From Enoplolaimus lenunculus (Eukaryota > Nematoda > Enoplea > Enoplida > Thoracostomopsidae): a DNA stretch of 64,000 bases. A model generated the notes under the pieces. That model was not told the DNA's origin and did not search any database. It worked only from the letters and a program-made list of their open reading frames with translations. Every line of letters begins with the position of its first letter. The first letter of the stretch is position 1. Positions 27,101-33,887 of this stretch are shown one piece after another. Location: assembly GCA_030248215.1 (NCBI GenBank), contig JASANG010002307.1, positions 1 to 64,000 of the forward strand, in the 5' to 3' direction. Made by a program: the position numbers and the translations under genes.

Positions 27101-27807
27101 GTGTCTGTGTTGCTCCAATATTTGTATTTAGTTGTTAATAGTATACTCTATGAGTGAAAGAGTTAAGTATAACATAAGTAAATACTTAAGTAAGATTTAC
27201 AGAAACACAGCCACTATTGCTAAAATTATTTTATCAGGATATATTGCATTTGTAGAATATTACTTTCGTTTAAAAAAGTGTTTTTATTAAAAGTTTTGCA
27301 AAAGTGACCGAAAAAATTTTGTCATCGAAAAAAATAATGTAATTCGAAATTTTCATTTTTAAGCTGTAAAGATGCTAAAACTAGAGATTATCGTTCTAAA
27401 GATTTCTTAACCTAAAATTAAAAGATTAAACATTTACCTCAAAGTTGGTTGCGTCGGCGGCACCCATCGAATTGCCAGTTTGAGCCAAATCCATTGGTTC
27501 GATCGCGTGGCAATCGTACGGAAGTGATAAAGCACACTTTCGGTGAACGTTAACCCGACAGTCTCGACACTGTAGTCCTTGCTTGACCAGACCAACGAGC
27601 AAGTTATTACAGTGTCGACACACTGTCGGTTTGCGATATGTGTGCACAACAAATGTATGTGGCAGACCAGCGCCGGATACATTTGTTGTTGTTGTTGTTG
27701 TTGCCATCGCTGGCGGTGTGCCAGAAAATACACCAACTGGTGTTGCAAATGCCACGGTGCCGTTGCCAAGTTGCTGCTGCTGTTGTTGATGTTGTTGTTG
27801 CTGTTGG

Positions 27808-27850
<43 letters not shown>

Positions 27851-28634
27851 GCTGTTGTTGTTGCTGTTGTTGTTGTTGCTGCTGCTGCTGTTGCTGCTGT
27901 TGCTGCTGATGACCATACTGAAAAACACCAGCGCCCGCAGCAGCAATTGGCGATGGCATCGGACTACCGCTTGTAGCCAAGCCATGAAACTGAGGCGTAG
28001 ACATCATCGCTGCGCCTGCAGCTGCAAGCTGAGCTACAAATTCTTGGCCGCCAGACACACCAGCATTTGGCACGGTACCAAACGATGGCGGCAATCCAAT
28101 GCCAGCGCCGCCGCCTGCCCCAGCGGCGGCGACGGCGGTGGCTGTCGACGCAAGTACCGCAGCATATTGTGCGCTTGAAATTGCACAATTATTATGCGGT
28201 GCAAACGCGCATTTTTTATGAAAATTACGGTTACATTTTTCACATTTTAAACCCTGTTTAATGAGGCCGACCAAAATTTCACCACACTGATCACAAAATG
28301 TAGGCGTACGATATGAGCATACGCTGACGACATGCGGATGCACTGGGGGTGAATTGTTTTTCGACGAAAGTACAACTTCAATCACGCTTCCGTTCGTCAA
28401 CTGGCCAGCTGGATCTTGTAAGAGTTGAAGCAAGTTTGCCGAATCGTAATCGTGGCGAAATATTAGCATTTTGTCGGCGATTGCAGTCGCTGATGATTTA
28501 GCATAATCCGGATAGTGACGGGCAATGAATTCGGCTGATTTTTGACGAATGGTTTGCATATCCAGATAGGATCGGTCAATGTTGACATGTTCGCGTAATA
28601 GTCCCATTTGAAATCCAATACAAATAATGTCTGA

Positions 28635-28637
<3 letters not shown>
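1743..28637 (-). CDS. PRKD: Protein kinase D (PKD/DKF family), gene span, 3' part outside window
   Basis: This is a diacylglycerol-regulated serine/threonine kinase gene. Six exons join in phase on the minus strand: 28637-27438, 24865-24572, 23804-23406, 22496-22353, 14874-14646 and 1942-1743. All have GT donors and TTTCAG or TGCAG acceptors. In order they encode an N-terminal ubiquitin-like region, C1a, a polyQ linker, C1b, a Ser-rich linker, a PH domain, and the kinase N-lobe with LGSGQFGKV and the VAIK lysine. That domain order is diagnostic of PKD, known as DKF in nematodes. About 822 residues are present, and the catalytic and activation loops lie off the left edge. Introns reach 12.7 kb and are full of TIR elements. 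A possible extra exon lies at 2826-3623. The family acts downstream of diacylglycerol and PKC at membranes. The family call is very safe, the exact orthologue is not. Confidence 0.95.
2044..2164. repeat. R5 TIR element with 8-bp target duplication
   Basis: It begins 'aggcccgtagccagcgcac' and ends 'ggctgcggacccgc'. It is flanked by cgtattcc (2036-2043) and cgtattct (2165-2172). The right-hand target lies in the start of an R3 element, so R5 landed at or in R3. Confidence 0.75.
2165..2345. repeat. R3 palindromic element
   Basis: It starts 'cgtattctcaaatgtgtag', then 'cagttggtgatag', and ends with the inverted 'gaaaacctattactaactgg'. The distal end is shortened. Confidence 0.65.
2826..3623 (-). 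CDS. Candidate 798-nt cassette exon of the PKD gene
   Basis: The minus strand is open for 266 codons. It starts after the acceptor-like ATGTAATCAG (G at 3624) and ends at donor GTAAGAG after 2826. Entry and exit phases are both 1, the same as the intron between PKD exons 14646 and 1942, so inclusion would keep the kinase in frame. Its G+C content is higher than the surrounding intron. The predicted peptide is rich in Ser, Arg, Asn and Cys, with low-complexity patches such as [10 protein letters not shown] and no recognised domain. An ATG at 3621 would also allow use as an alternative first exon. A separate intronic gene is less likely because no terminal exon is visible. The splice logic is seen in the sequence; expression is inferred. 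Confidence 0.5.
3776..3975 (-). mobile_element. R1 TIR element with TTAGGC core
   Basis: The ends 'ggccaataacaggccggaac' and 'ccggtcctgttctataca' are inverted. The middle holds 'cctaagcctaagcgtaag' repeats and the conserved R1 motif 'ttagtctaaagcttaagc'. It lies in reverse relative to copies such as the one at 46848. Confidence 0.7.
3976..4558. other. PKD intron, no gene seen
   Basis: AT-rich intronic sequence. Only short chance reading frames are visible and there is no clear repeat structure before the R5 copy. Confidence 0.5.
4559..4722. repeat. R5 TIR element with perfect 8-bp target duplication
   Basis: The element runs from 'aggcccgtggccagctcac' to 'cttggctacggacccgc'. It is flanked on both sides by cctgatgc (4551-4558 and 4723-4730). 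Internal G-runs read 'ggggaggg' and 'aggggggg'. Confidence 0.8.
4945..5093. repeat. R3 palindromic element
   Basis: It starts 'cgtattctcaaatgtgttta' and 'tatcaccagttagcg', and ends with the inverted 'ctggtgataggtgctacac' and 'atgtgagaatatgggc'. Confidence 0.75.
5094..6105. other. PKD intron, degenerate repeat traces only
   Basis: No coding signal seen. The stretch 5880-6020 resembles a decayed R1 copy ('gcgaaccgtttttttccgcg', 'taatagagtaagctta', 'gcttaggcagaggctt'). Confidence 0.5.
6109..6405. repeat. (CAA)n microsatellite
   Basis: About 300 bases of near-perfect CAA/ACA repeats with scattered CAG, AGA and CCA variants. The poly-Leu and poly-Cys frames on the other strand are artefacts of the repeat. 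Confidence 0.95.
6410..7040. other. PKD intron, nothing recognised
   Basis: Frames of 69-79 codons occur but they show no family resemblance, splice support or composition bias. Confidence 0.5.
7043..7262. repeat. R3 palindromic element
   Basis: It starts 'cccatattcttaaatgctc' with 'ctattgtcagtcagc', and ends 'aactggttataggtgctac' with 'catttgagaatacgag'. Confidence 0.7.
7554..7719. repeat. R5 TIR element
   Basis: It begins 'aggcctgtagccagcacac' and ends 'ctggatacgggcccgg'. It carries the family's 'ggggggcatacaagggtttt' motif. Confidence 0.65.
7959..8065. repeat. R5 element, right part lost
   Basis: 'aggtccgtagccagctcac', 'cttgctaggggggcta' and 'gagggttttcaatgagct' match R5. The right end is missing. 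Confidence 0.6.
8066..9175. other. PKD intron with decayed TTAGGC traces
   Basis: No gene seen. 8760-8865 holds degenerate 'gcttaggctgatggttagg' text, and 8970-9145 resembles a very decayed R5 copy ('accgtagccagctt', 'ggaggggcggcgggctgagc'). Confidence 0.45.
9180..9480. repeat. R13 'ccgtttccg'-rich repeat
   Basis: It starts 'ataaccggatatccgtttcc' and ends 'tactatccgttttcatcctg'. Alternating 'ccgtt' and 'accgga' words occur, like those at 48, 51, 52, 55 and 62 kb. Confidence 0.5.
9826..10076. repeat. R4 palindromic element
   Basis: The left end 'ctaaattccaatgagttaac' and right end 'aactcactggaatttacagt' are inverted. The body repeats 'gagttgattct' and 'caactcag' on both strands. Confidence 0.8.
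10080..11140. other. PKD intron, nothing coding seen
   Basis: 10395-10475 holds a decayed TTAGGC-like patch ('ggtttaggtttaggttctgg'). Otherwise unstructured. Confidence 0.45.
11146..11338 (+). mobile_element. R2 TIR element with TTAGGC core
   Basis: Inverted ends 'gggccaatattacttttagg' and 'ctttaaagtaatatgggcc'. The interior reads 'cctaagcctaagcctta', then 'aaaaatgtgttcctcag', then 'ctactcttttatagacacgc'. Confidence 0.75.
11622..11800. repeat. (CAA)n microsatellite
   Basis: Pure CAA/ACA for about 75 bases, followed by interrupted repeats with AAT and CCA variants. Confidence 0.95.
12044..12136. repeat. (AAT)n microsatellite
   Basis: About 90 bases of AAT repeats with a few TAG interruptions. 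Confidence 0.95.
12267..12537 (+). mobile_element. R8 piggyBac-like MITE with tRNA-like core
   Basis: TTAA at both ends, followed by inverted termini CCCATTCTCACAT on the left and ATGTGAGAAAGGG on the right. TTAA plus a CCC start is the piggyBac signature. Inside, 12424-12490 carries a tRNA-style A box (TAGCTTAGTGGTGA) and B box (GTTCGAATCC). It is too short to encode a transposase. A related copy lies at 26912. Confidence 0.7.
12646..12875. repeat. R3 palindromic element
   Basis: 'cccgtattctcaaatgcgta' at the left is mirrored by 'acaaatttgagaatttagg' at the right. The internal arm 'ctatcaccatagttaac' is present. Confidence 0.75.
12876..13798. other. PKD intron, nothing recognised
   Basis: No repeat family member or plausible exon was seen on either strand. 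Confidence 0.45.
13799..13972. repeat. AT-rich array between direct repeats
   Basis: A 140-base TATA/AAATATAT array is bracketed by direct copies of 'ataacttgagcaaaggt' (around 13797 and 13954). This looks like an insertion with a target duplication, or a tandem duplication that later expanded. Confidence 0.7.
14646..14874 (-). CDS. PRKD: PKD exon: end of PH domain and pre-kinase linker
   Basis: Acceptor ATTTCAG, donor GTGAGTG. It enters in phase 0 and leaves in phase 1 (229 nt). [16 protein letters not shown] supplies the C-terminal Trp helix of the PH fold. A 21-nt tandem duplication encodes TNGTEGL twice, followed by a Gln/Gly/Pro stretch. Confidence 0.92.
14875..15490. other. PKD intron, nothing recognised
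   Basis: AT-rich sequence with no coding or repeat signal. Confidence 0.45.
15496..15728 (-). mobile_element. R1 TIR element with TTAGGC core
   Basis: 'ggccaatagaaataacaggg' on the left and 'ctgatctttacgtgggccc' on the right are inverted ends. The core reads 'cctaagcctaagtctaag', and the R1 block 'ttagtctaaacgttaagc' follows. Confidence 0.75.
15729..16660. other. PKD intron with repeat fragments
   Basis: 15965-16025 holds decayed R2-like TTAGGC text ending 'aaaatgggcc'. 16350-16380 reads 'ttttaggctactttacg', the uninterrupted form of the sequence split by an R2 insertion near 19.9 kb. A 73-codon frame at 16159-16380 has no recognisable family. Confidence 0.45.
16662..16914. repeat. R6 TIR element
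   Basis: It starts 'aagagtggataatcgctatt' and ends 'ttgcacactcttgtatcatg' followed by 'tactcttggt'. The middle motif 'aaaaacgcaacacccggtgg' is shared by all R6 copies. Confidence 0.7.
16915..17650. other. PKD intron, nothing recognised
   Basis: Strongly AT-rich. Frames of up to 82 codons show no family resemblance. Confidence 0.45.
17656..17876. repeat. R3 palindromic element
   Basis: 'atattctcaaatgcatatag' with 'ccaatcaccagttattg' is mirrored by 'ctaacttgagatatgtgctg' and 'acacgtttgagagtacggg'. Confidence 0.7.
18225..18340. repeat. R7 'cctccggctccgg' element, partial and reversed
   Basis: 'gaagccggaggttgatttt' and 'ggaggctgatctccggttgt' match the left end of the R7 copies near 46 and 47.4 kb on the other strand. 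Confidence 0.55.
18345..18670. repeat. R6 TIR element
   Basis: It starts 'ataagcaagagtgaataatc' and ends 'cacttgcacactcttcccat'. It carries 'aaaacgcaacgcccggtgg'. Confidence 0.6.
18672..19005. repeat. R6 TIR element, back to back with the previous copy
   Basis: 'gatacaagagtatgcaactc' on the left is mirrored by 'taattgcacactcttgtaaa' and 'ttatcgactcttggttc' on the right. Confidence 0.6.
19006..19632. other. PKD intron, nothing coding seen
   Basis: Short repeats of 'gataaatggtaacgtgcc' and 'gataaatgataaggtccc' lie near 19465-19545. No gene. Confidence 0.4.
19633..20259. mobile_element. R14 TIR element carrying a nested R2 copy
   Basis: 'acagtaacctgaataagaga' on the left mirrors 'cttgttattcgggtcattac' on the right, like the fuller copies at 34594 and 49371. 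The nested R2 element occupies 19929-20122. Confidence 0.6.
19929..20122 (+). mobile_element. R2 TIR element with perfect 8-bp target duplication
   Basis: It is flanked by cttaacgt at 19921-19928 and 20123-20130. A related uninterrupted site at 16.36 kb reads 'ctactttacgtttatgg'. The ends are 'ggccaatattacttttaggg' and 'ctctaaaagcaaatatggg'. Confidence 0.85.
20260..21040. other. PKD intron, nothing coding seen
   Basis: 20575-20660 contains three 'gatttcaccccaacggttgg'-like 30-base repeats. No exon signal. Confidence 0.45.
21042..21204. repeat. R5 TIR element
   Basis: It begins 'cccgtagccagctcacattg' and ends 'cattggccacaggtccg'. The usual 'cgtacatgggttttcagtga' middle is present. Confidence 0.65.
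21411..22050. repeat. 40-bp tandem array with degenerate leader
   Basis: From about 21650 to 22046 there are about ten head-to-tail copies of a 40-base unit holding 'caagttctcgcgcgcaaaaa' then 'cttacacgaaattgcaacta'. Copies differ mainly at two sites. 21411-21650 carries older, diverged relatives such as 'aacttgcagctgcaatttgc'. Forty is not a multiple of three, so all forward frames stay open and read a cyclic 40-residue peptide. This is not taken as coding. Confidence 0.9.
22158..22305 (-). mobile_element. R1 TIR element, short core
   Basis: 'ggccaaagtatggaacaggg' and 'tgcgctcctgatcttcaca' are inverted ends. Only one 'cctaagcctaa' remains in the core, followed by 'ttagtgtaaagcttaagc'. Confidence 0.7.
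22353..22496 (-). CDS. PRKD: PKD exon: middle of PH domain
   Basis: 48 codons, phase 0 at both ends, acceptor ATTTTCAG and donor [16 protein letters not shown] and the [17 protein letters not shown] strand match the PH domain of PKD enzymes, where the human form reads IPLSEIL and YYVGEN. Confidence 0.96.
22727..22956. repeat. R4 palindromic element
   Basis: 'actgtaaattgtaatgagtt' on the left and 'actcagcggaatttacagtg' on the right are inverted ends, with 'ctgagttgagttgatt' inside. Confidence 0.8.
23406..23804 (-). CDS. PRKD: PKD exon: linker and start of PH domain
   Basis: 133 codons, phase 0 to 0, acceptor TTTCAG and donor GTTGGTG (weaker). The first ~85 residues are a low-complexity linker. 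[20 protein letters not shown], then [14 protein letters not shown], opens the PH domain. The human form reads KEGWMVHYT and HYWRLD. Confidence 0.96.
23973..24215. repeat. R4 palindromic element
   Basis: 'cactgtaaattccaatgagt' on the left and 'ctgacattttacagtgagcg' on the right. The body repeats 'tctgagttgagttgatt'. Confidence 0.8.
24572..24865 (-). CDS. PRKD: PKD exon: Ser-rich inter-domain linker
   Basis: 98 codons, phase 0 to 0, acceptor TTGCAG and donor [29 protein letters not shown] is a serine-dense segment typical of the regulatory linker between C1b and PH in this kinase family. No separate domain was recognised. Confidence 0.88.
24900..26905. other. PKD first intron, mostly unstructured
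   Basis: Decayed TTAGGC fragments at 25070-25140 ('cggcccatgaaaagatcaga' resembles an R1 end) and 25290-25370. The rest is AT-rich with no exon evidence. Confidence 0.45.
26912..27166 (-). mobile_element. R8 piggyBac-like MITE with tRNA-like core, reversed
   Basis: TTAA ends bracket CCCTTTCTCACATGAA on the left and 'atgagtgaaagag' on the right. The reverse strand carries 'ctatagctcagtggtcatcg', an A-box-like sequence, and 'gggattgaatctt' where the B box would be. It is the same family as 12267-12537. Confidence 0.7.
27438..28637 (-). CDS. PRKD: PKD first coding exon: ubiquitin-like region, C1a, polyQ, C1b
   Basis: 400 codons from ATG at 28637 to donor GTAAATG. Residues ~7-90 ([11 protein letters not shown] ... 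[10 protein letters not shown]) match the N-terminal ubiquitin-like region. C1a lies at ~102-151, with the His/Cys zinc pattern of [20 protein letters not shown]. An Ala/Gly stretch and about 45 Gln, with a few His, follow at ~243-290. C1b lies at ~327-376 ([20 protein letters not shown]). C1 domains bind diacylglycerol. The polyQ insert between them is far longer than in vertebrate PKD. No in-frame ATG lies upstream before a stop. Confidence 0.96.
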
Positions 28638-28683
<46 letters not shown>

Positions 28684-28777
28684 GGTGGTGGCGGTGGTGG
28701 TGTTGTTTCTTGTTGTTTCTGTTGTTTCTATTGTTGTTGTTGTTGTAGTTGATTTTTGTATCTTCGAACTGAGTCAA
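28638..28777 (-). promoter_or_regulatory. PKD 5' leader with overlapping CAA-repeat upstream ORF
   Basis: Just upstream of the PKD start codon the minus strand reads about sixteen CAA triplets. An upstream ATG at 28777 opens a different frame (MTQFEDTKINYN, then Asn/His/Gln runs). That frame overlaps the PKD start and continues to about 28463. If transcribed, it would lower or condition PKD translation. Transcript limits are unknown. Confidence 0.4.
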
Positions 28778-28779
28778 AT

Positions 28780-29370
28780 ATTTAACTTCTGAAATAGTTT
28801 ATAGCAAAACATTAAAGTTTTCTCATGTTTTTGAATTTTTTAGCTTAAAATTTACCGTAAGTAAACCCAGAATCAAATTTTAGATTCATTAAAATTGCAT
28901 TCAGAAACGTGCAAACAGTAATCAACTTTTGCCACGGTCACATAACGTCGACGGCATCCATTTTACTAAATTGGCCAAGAATTAATGTCGCATAGAATCG
29001 TCTCTATTTTACTCACGGCATTTTAAATTAATATAAATTTTAAAAGTTTACCAGTTCGTCATCCAGCAACTGTCAGATTTGGCTTAACATAAAAAAAGCT
29101 AATATATTCAAGTTATAAAGCAATAAATACATAAATATCTTTAGTCGTTGTTTTGATAAATGTTTATCAAATTGAACTAAAGTATAGAAATGCTTACAAT
29201 TTCGTTCAGTGGAGTTTATTTTTAGGGTTCAACTGACTTTGGAACAACGGATGGCTCAAAAACTTCTGACGGGAGGCGGCGGATCAGTTGGGGCTTTTAG
29301 AAAAAAGGCATTGCGTTTTGTGGATGACGTTTTAGCGTTCAACTCGCGTTCGAACAAAGGAAGGCTCAAA
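28780..29370. other. Upstream of PKD, nothing recognised
   Basis: AT-rich. It may hold the PKD promoter or 5' untranslated exons, but no clear core promoter was seen. Confidence 0.35.
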
Positions 29371-29377
29371 AATTTCG

Positions 29378-29536
29378 GCCCATGTATACAACAGGCCCGG
29401 AACGTTTTATGGCGGGACTGTAATAGAGTAAGCTTAAGCTTTACACTAATTTTTTTTGTTTAGACTTAGGCTTAGGCTTAGGCTTTAGGCATAGGCTCAT
29501 TCTTACGCTTAGGTTTAGACTTAGGCTTAGGATTCC
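29378..29536 (+). mobile_element. R1 TIR element, right end lost
   Basis: It starts 'ggcccatgtatacaacaggc'. The R1 block 'agagtaagcttaagcttta' and 'cttaggcttaggctt' repeats follow, but the closing inverted end is absent. Confidence 0.65.
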
Positions 29537-29825
29537 AGCCTGCTATATTTTATATTTTGAAGTGTTCAGGTCGGTGCTTTTTTACATAAATTGTACTTTT
29601 TGGTTAATTTCGCTGTTTTTATGCATAAATCAACAGCAGAAAGTTGTTTAAACAGAAAAAACTTAATTTTACTGAACATACGTTTTGTTGTTTAAGAATT
29701 TCAAACATTCGTTTAAAGTAAATGATTTTGTTTATGTAAAAAATGAAAGATTAGAAAAAATTAAAATAATTTAGTCAGAAACTGTGCTAATTCATTTTTT
29801 GTTGTCGAGGTTTCCATATATACTC

Positions 29826-30292
29826 TTATTCCAATGAGTAATAATCAACTCAGAGAGAGAATTGGTTATTTCTGGTCATTTATGAATAGCAGTAAATATT
29901 AATTTACTCTGAGTCGAGTTAAATCTGGGTTAGTTAATTAATTAACTCATAATGAGTTAGTCAACTCAGAAATCTGAGTTCCGAAAGAGCTACTCCTGAA
30001 TTATAGGTCTTTCAGGGCAAAAACTTTGAATTGATTGAACTCATTCCGAGTTAATTTAGTAGGCCTTTCAGAACTCAAGATTTTGAATTGATTGAAATCA
30101 ATCCGAGTTAATGAAGTAGATTTTTCAGATGTAAGAATTCATAATTGATTGAACTCATTCTGTGACAATTATTCAAGTCACCCGGAATTAAATCAACTCA
30201 AAGCGAGTCAATGTTTACAGTTATTAACTAAGAAATAACCAAAAACAACTAATTCGCTCTCTGAGTTGATTAATCAAACTCATCAGAATTTC
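29826..30292. repeat. R4 palindromic element, enlarged by internal duplication
   Basis: The middle repeats a ~60-base unit ('ttgattgaactcattc', 'gagttaat...gtaggcctttcag') two to three times. This makes the copy about twice the usual length. Confidence 0.65.
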
Positions 30293-30397
30293 CATTTCAG
30301 TACTACATTTGACAAACAGCAATCCTCATTAAAAATGACAGGATCTCAAGAAACGGTCAAAAAATTGGCGTCGAATTTTCAATGGCATTCCAGAGAA

Positions 30398-30398
<1 letters not shown>

Positions 30399-30450
<52 letters not shown>
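30399..30450. repeat. (ATT)n microsatellite
   Basis: Seventeen consecutive ATT triplets. Confidence 0.95.
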
Positions 30451-30649
30451 GCATCCCAATGATATATTTATTCGTTCATAGCTTATTTTAACGCTTTCTG
30501 CAGAGCGTGGCGTTCTTTATGTCAAAAATTTTCTATAGAATGTTTCCGGTATTAGCTCGCATCAAAGTTTTAGCAACTTATATTTCACACAACTAATTTT
30601 CAGTTTTCTGACCTATGGGTACCTGACTTCTGCAATTGCACACAGAACC

Positions 30650-31250
30650 ACTGTTGTCTTTTCATCGCAAGTTGGTCGCTGCAGTCGCTTCTTTGGAATC
30701 CCTTTTTTCTTTTATATTATTCTGTCGTTGCAGAACGCAAGTCCCGATGTGGGCATCGGGCTTAAAGAAAGGAGGATGTAAAGAAGTGACTGCTCTGTCA
30801 TCTTGCTCTTTTTGAATCCAGTTTCATTAGCCAGGTTACTGCCGAAAATATAGCAAAAGGACATATTCAACAATCTGCGTACTGTGTGCAGCGGAGACAG
30901 GATTTTCAGCATCGCAAGCTTGCGATCCTGCATTTTACTGATCCCCAAGCACTTTGAATGGTAATTGAATTCGGACTAATTTGGGGTACCACAGTTTTTG
31001 TACACCTGTTCCTAATATATACTCTCTATTTGAATGACCCAGATTGCGGCGGGTCAAACACACAGCTTTGTGTGTTTCTTCCTGTCTTGCTTTGTTGGTT
31101 TCCTGTTTTCTGGTCTTCAAATCTATGTAGCTGCTTTGCAGCTTTTTGCAGCTGGCTTCTCGAACTAGCACACAATTTGCATAAATTTATTACTTTTCGA
31201 AAAATTATAAAAATTTATGCAAATTTCGAATTTTAGTATGCAAATTAACC
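30650..31250 (-). other. Unassigned block of higher complexity
   Basis: Richer in G+C than its surroundings. Two adjoining 78-codon minus frames (31171-30935 and 30948-30712) and an AATAATATAAAAG tail could reflect a transcript end. No family was recognised. An old retroelement fragment is possible. Confidence 0.25.
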
Positions 31251-31273
31251 TTCAGTTAGCCAAATTTATCGGC

Positions 31274-31300
31274 TATAAAAGCGCTCAAACGTCAGTTTCA
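31274..31300 (+). promoter_or_regulatory. TATA-type core promoter candidate
   Basis: 'ggctataaaagcgc' is followed about 20-26 bases later by TCAGTTTCAGG, an initiator-like sequence. The spacing suits RNA polymerase II. No gene was recognised just downstream. The first plus-strand ATG opens only 12 codons. Confidence 0.4.
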
Positions 31301-31309
31301 GGAGCGCAG

Positions 31310-31489
31310 TAGTCTTAATTTATCGAAATGATGCGTCTTTCACCACGCTGCGCTTATATTTCTTGAAAAATGTCAACAAATTTTACCTAAATTAAATTTA
31401 AGAATTTAAATTTAAAAATTACCATTCGCTTTAACATCCCGATTAAATCAAAAATTATATTTCGATTGATGTTTTTTTCACTTACAATC
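31310..31489. other. Intergenic, nothing recognised
   Basis: Sequence downstream of the TATA candidate, AT-rich, no exon support. Confidence 0.35.
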
Positions 31490-31635
31490 GGGCCCACATG
31501 CAAGGCAGCTCAGATCCCCTAGAATAAATTTCGACCCCCTGGAAAGTGTTCCACCTTGCTTGTTAGTCATCGAAAACCCTTGTTCGCCGTCATGAAAAAA
31601 TATTAACCCCCTCCAGCAAGGTGAGCTGGCTACCG
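31490..31635 (-). repeat. R5 TIR element, reversed
   Basis: 'cgggcccacatgcaaggcag' on the left and 'gcaaggtgagctggctaccg' on the right. It carries 'catcgaaaacccttgttcgc', the complement of the usual R5 middle. Confidence 0.65.
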
Positions 31636-32098
31636 GACTGCTTACACCAAAAAAGAACTCAGCAAACAATACTACTGTATTATCAGAAGTTATACAATGA
31701 CAAGCAGTGAACTGTTGAGCAGACCTCATAGTGACGTAACTAAAATATTTCCAATACTCAAATACGATCTCTCGCGTATCCAATGGGGCCACCCATACCC
31801 CCGCCGCAACAGGGTCACAACCAAAATTTTGTATCCAGATTTAGCACGAATACTTCTTTTCGCACCCGGATGGCGGGCGCCGTGTTTCCTGTATTTGCGC
31901 AGGGACCCCCCCGTTCCATAAAATTTCTCGAAATACCACTGAATATACACAAAATTGAAATAAAATTCAAAAAAGACAGAAGAAAAAAATGTATAAAAAT
32001 TTTATTCGATCAACTATAAAAACCAGTTGTACGTCGAGTTAATATATTTTAAGAGGATATTTTTGACACCTTTTCAGTTTTTGTTTGATGAGCAGCGA
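31636..32098. other. Intergenic, nothing recognised
   Basis: Overlapping 74-78 codon frames on both strands, none with family resemblance. Confidence 0.4.
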
Positions 32099-32353
32099 GG
32101 TCCATGTATAGAACAGGGCCGGATCGTTTTCCGGAGGGGCTCTAATAGAATCAGTTTAAGCTTTAGACTAATTTTTTTGCTTAGGCTTAGGTTTAGGGTT
32201 AGGCTTAGGAATATGCTTATTCTTGCTCTTAGGCTTAGGCTTACTCTTAGGCTTAGGCTTAGGAACAGGCTCATCCATACACTTAGGCTTAGGGTTAAGC
32301 TTAGGTTTGGAAATATGCTTATACTACTGTTCCGGCCCTGTTGTATACATGCG
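32099..32353 (+). mobile_element. R1 TIR element with TTAGGC core
   Basis: 'ggtccatgtatagaacaggg' and 'tgttccggccctgttgtata' are inverted ends. The core holds about ten TTAGGC-like units in three blocks separated by 'aatatgcttattcttg'-type spacers. Confidence 0.8.
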
Positions 32354-33079
32354 GTAGCAGCAATATAGATAGTGTTTTTAATTCAAAACTGTACCGGGTT
32401 CAAGGTTCCATTTTGGTCTGAATAGACACCGGGAGAGAAAGTTTTTGACCCTTACGTTAAATACTTAAGATCGGAGCAGCCACCCCCAGTTTTCCGGGCA
32501 CCCCTAAAGTGGCCCTTAGCGTAACCGGTTGAAACAAAAACCGCCGAAGTTTTACAATGCGTCTGGCTTCTCACTCGCTTCGCTCGTGAGTTAGGGCGTC
32601 GTCACCCTGGAGTTTGACGGAAGCCCTCACCCCTGTCTATTCCGCACTGTAAACGATAAATCTTGAAAACTCCCGATAATATTTTGGCAGTAAGTATATA
32701 TGTCCCTTCAAAGTTAGTCCCTTATGCCTGTAGAAGTTACATAAATTTGATACATTTTATTTAATAAAACTGTTGCGACATTAAAAACATTTATGAAATT
32801 TAGACAAAAAAATACAGGCGGATTTAGAGAATCAACCCCCCTCAATTGACCCCAGAAGTTACCAAACTCATTTGAGAATACGGGCATAAGGTTGCAGTTC
32901 TATAGGGCGAGCAAACACGGTTTATGTGTTTTTTGGCAGTATTTGACAAAAAATATTGATTGCAAAACCGACTCCTAACTTAGCAAAATTGATCTTGTAA
33001 TGTCAACATTTTACACCAGTTTCGCTTAGAGCACAGAAAGCGAGTGGGGCTTTAATTAACGTTTGAAAATTTCTGTTTT
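32354..33079. other. Intergenic, nothing recognised
   Basis: A weak R3 fragment ('catttgagaatacgggc') lies at 32868-32885. No gene. Confidence 0.4.
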
Positions 33080-33203
33080 GCCCCCCCCCCCCTGGAATAT
33101 TTTCAACCTTGCTTGCAAGCCATCGAAACTCGGCCATTAGTGTGCTCGTCTTGAAAATTTTTTTAGCTTCCCTAGCAAGGTGAGTTAGCTACGGACCTGT
33201 TTT
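33080..33203 (-). repeat. R5 TIR element, reversed, with C-run
   Basis: A 14-base C run near 33084 and 'agcaaggtgagttagctacg' at the right end match reversed R5. Confidence 0.6.
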
Positions 33204-33885
33204 AATACCGATAGCAAAAATAGTACAGATAATACCAAGTACAGTCAAAAACACAGAAAACTACAAACACAATAAAAAACATTATTCAAAATATATAAAT
33301 ATCGCAACTACGGACGCTGTATGCAATACGCAGCGATAGCAAATACAGTATTGCATATAGCGTCTATAGATGCGATATATATATATATATCTTTTGAAGT
33401 TTTTGTACAGTATTGCAACATAAACTTTGTGCAATTTGTGCAATTTGTACAATTTTTTGTTGCTACTGCAGTACTATGAAATTTTTGCACAGTTATATTA
33501 TAAACCGAATCTTGAACTTTGTTGTGATTTTTGCAAACGATACAACAAGCAGAGACTTCGAGAGAAGTATACAAACGGTCGAATTTGATTGGACAGGTGG
33601 TGTTTTAGAATTTAACCTGTGAAAAAGTATAATTAGAAAAAAGCTAACTTTGAAATGATGCCAGTCAACGCATGGTGGCGGTATATATCAATCGGATATA
33701 TTGGGGGGCAGCGTAGCCATTATATTAGTACGGGAGGGTATAACTTAATGTAGACATTTTCGGCCCATATACAAAGTTATACTAAAACCTGTTAAAAGTG
33801 TTTTTTTATGTTGTCGCTTTATTGAATTTCGGGAATAGTTATAACCACTTGATCCCTGCTTTTGTATACGTCCCTGTGGCTACCA
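33204..33885. other. Intergenic, nothing recognised
   Basis: Contains a short TA run near 33378 and unremarkable AT-rich sequence. Confidence 0.4.
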
Positions 33886-33887
33886 AC

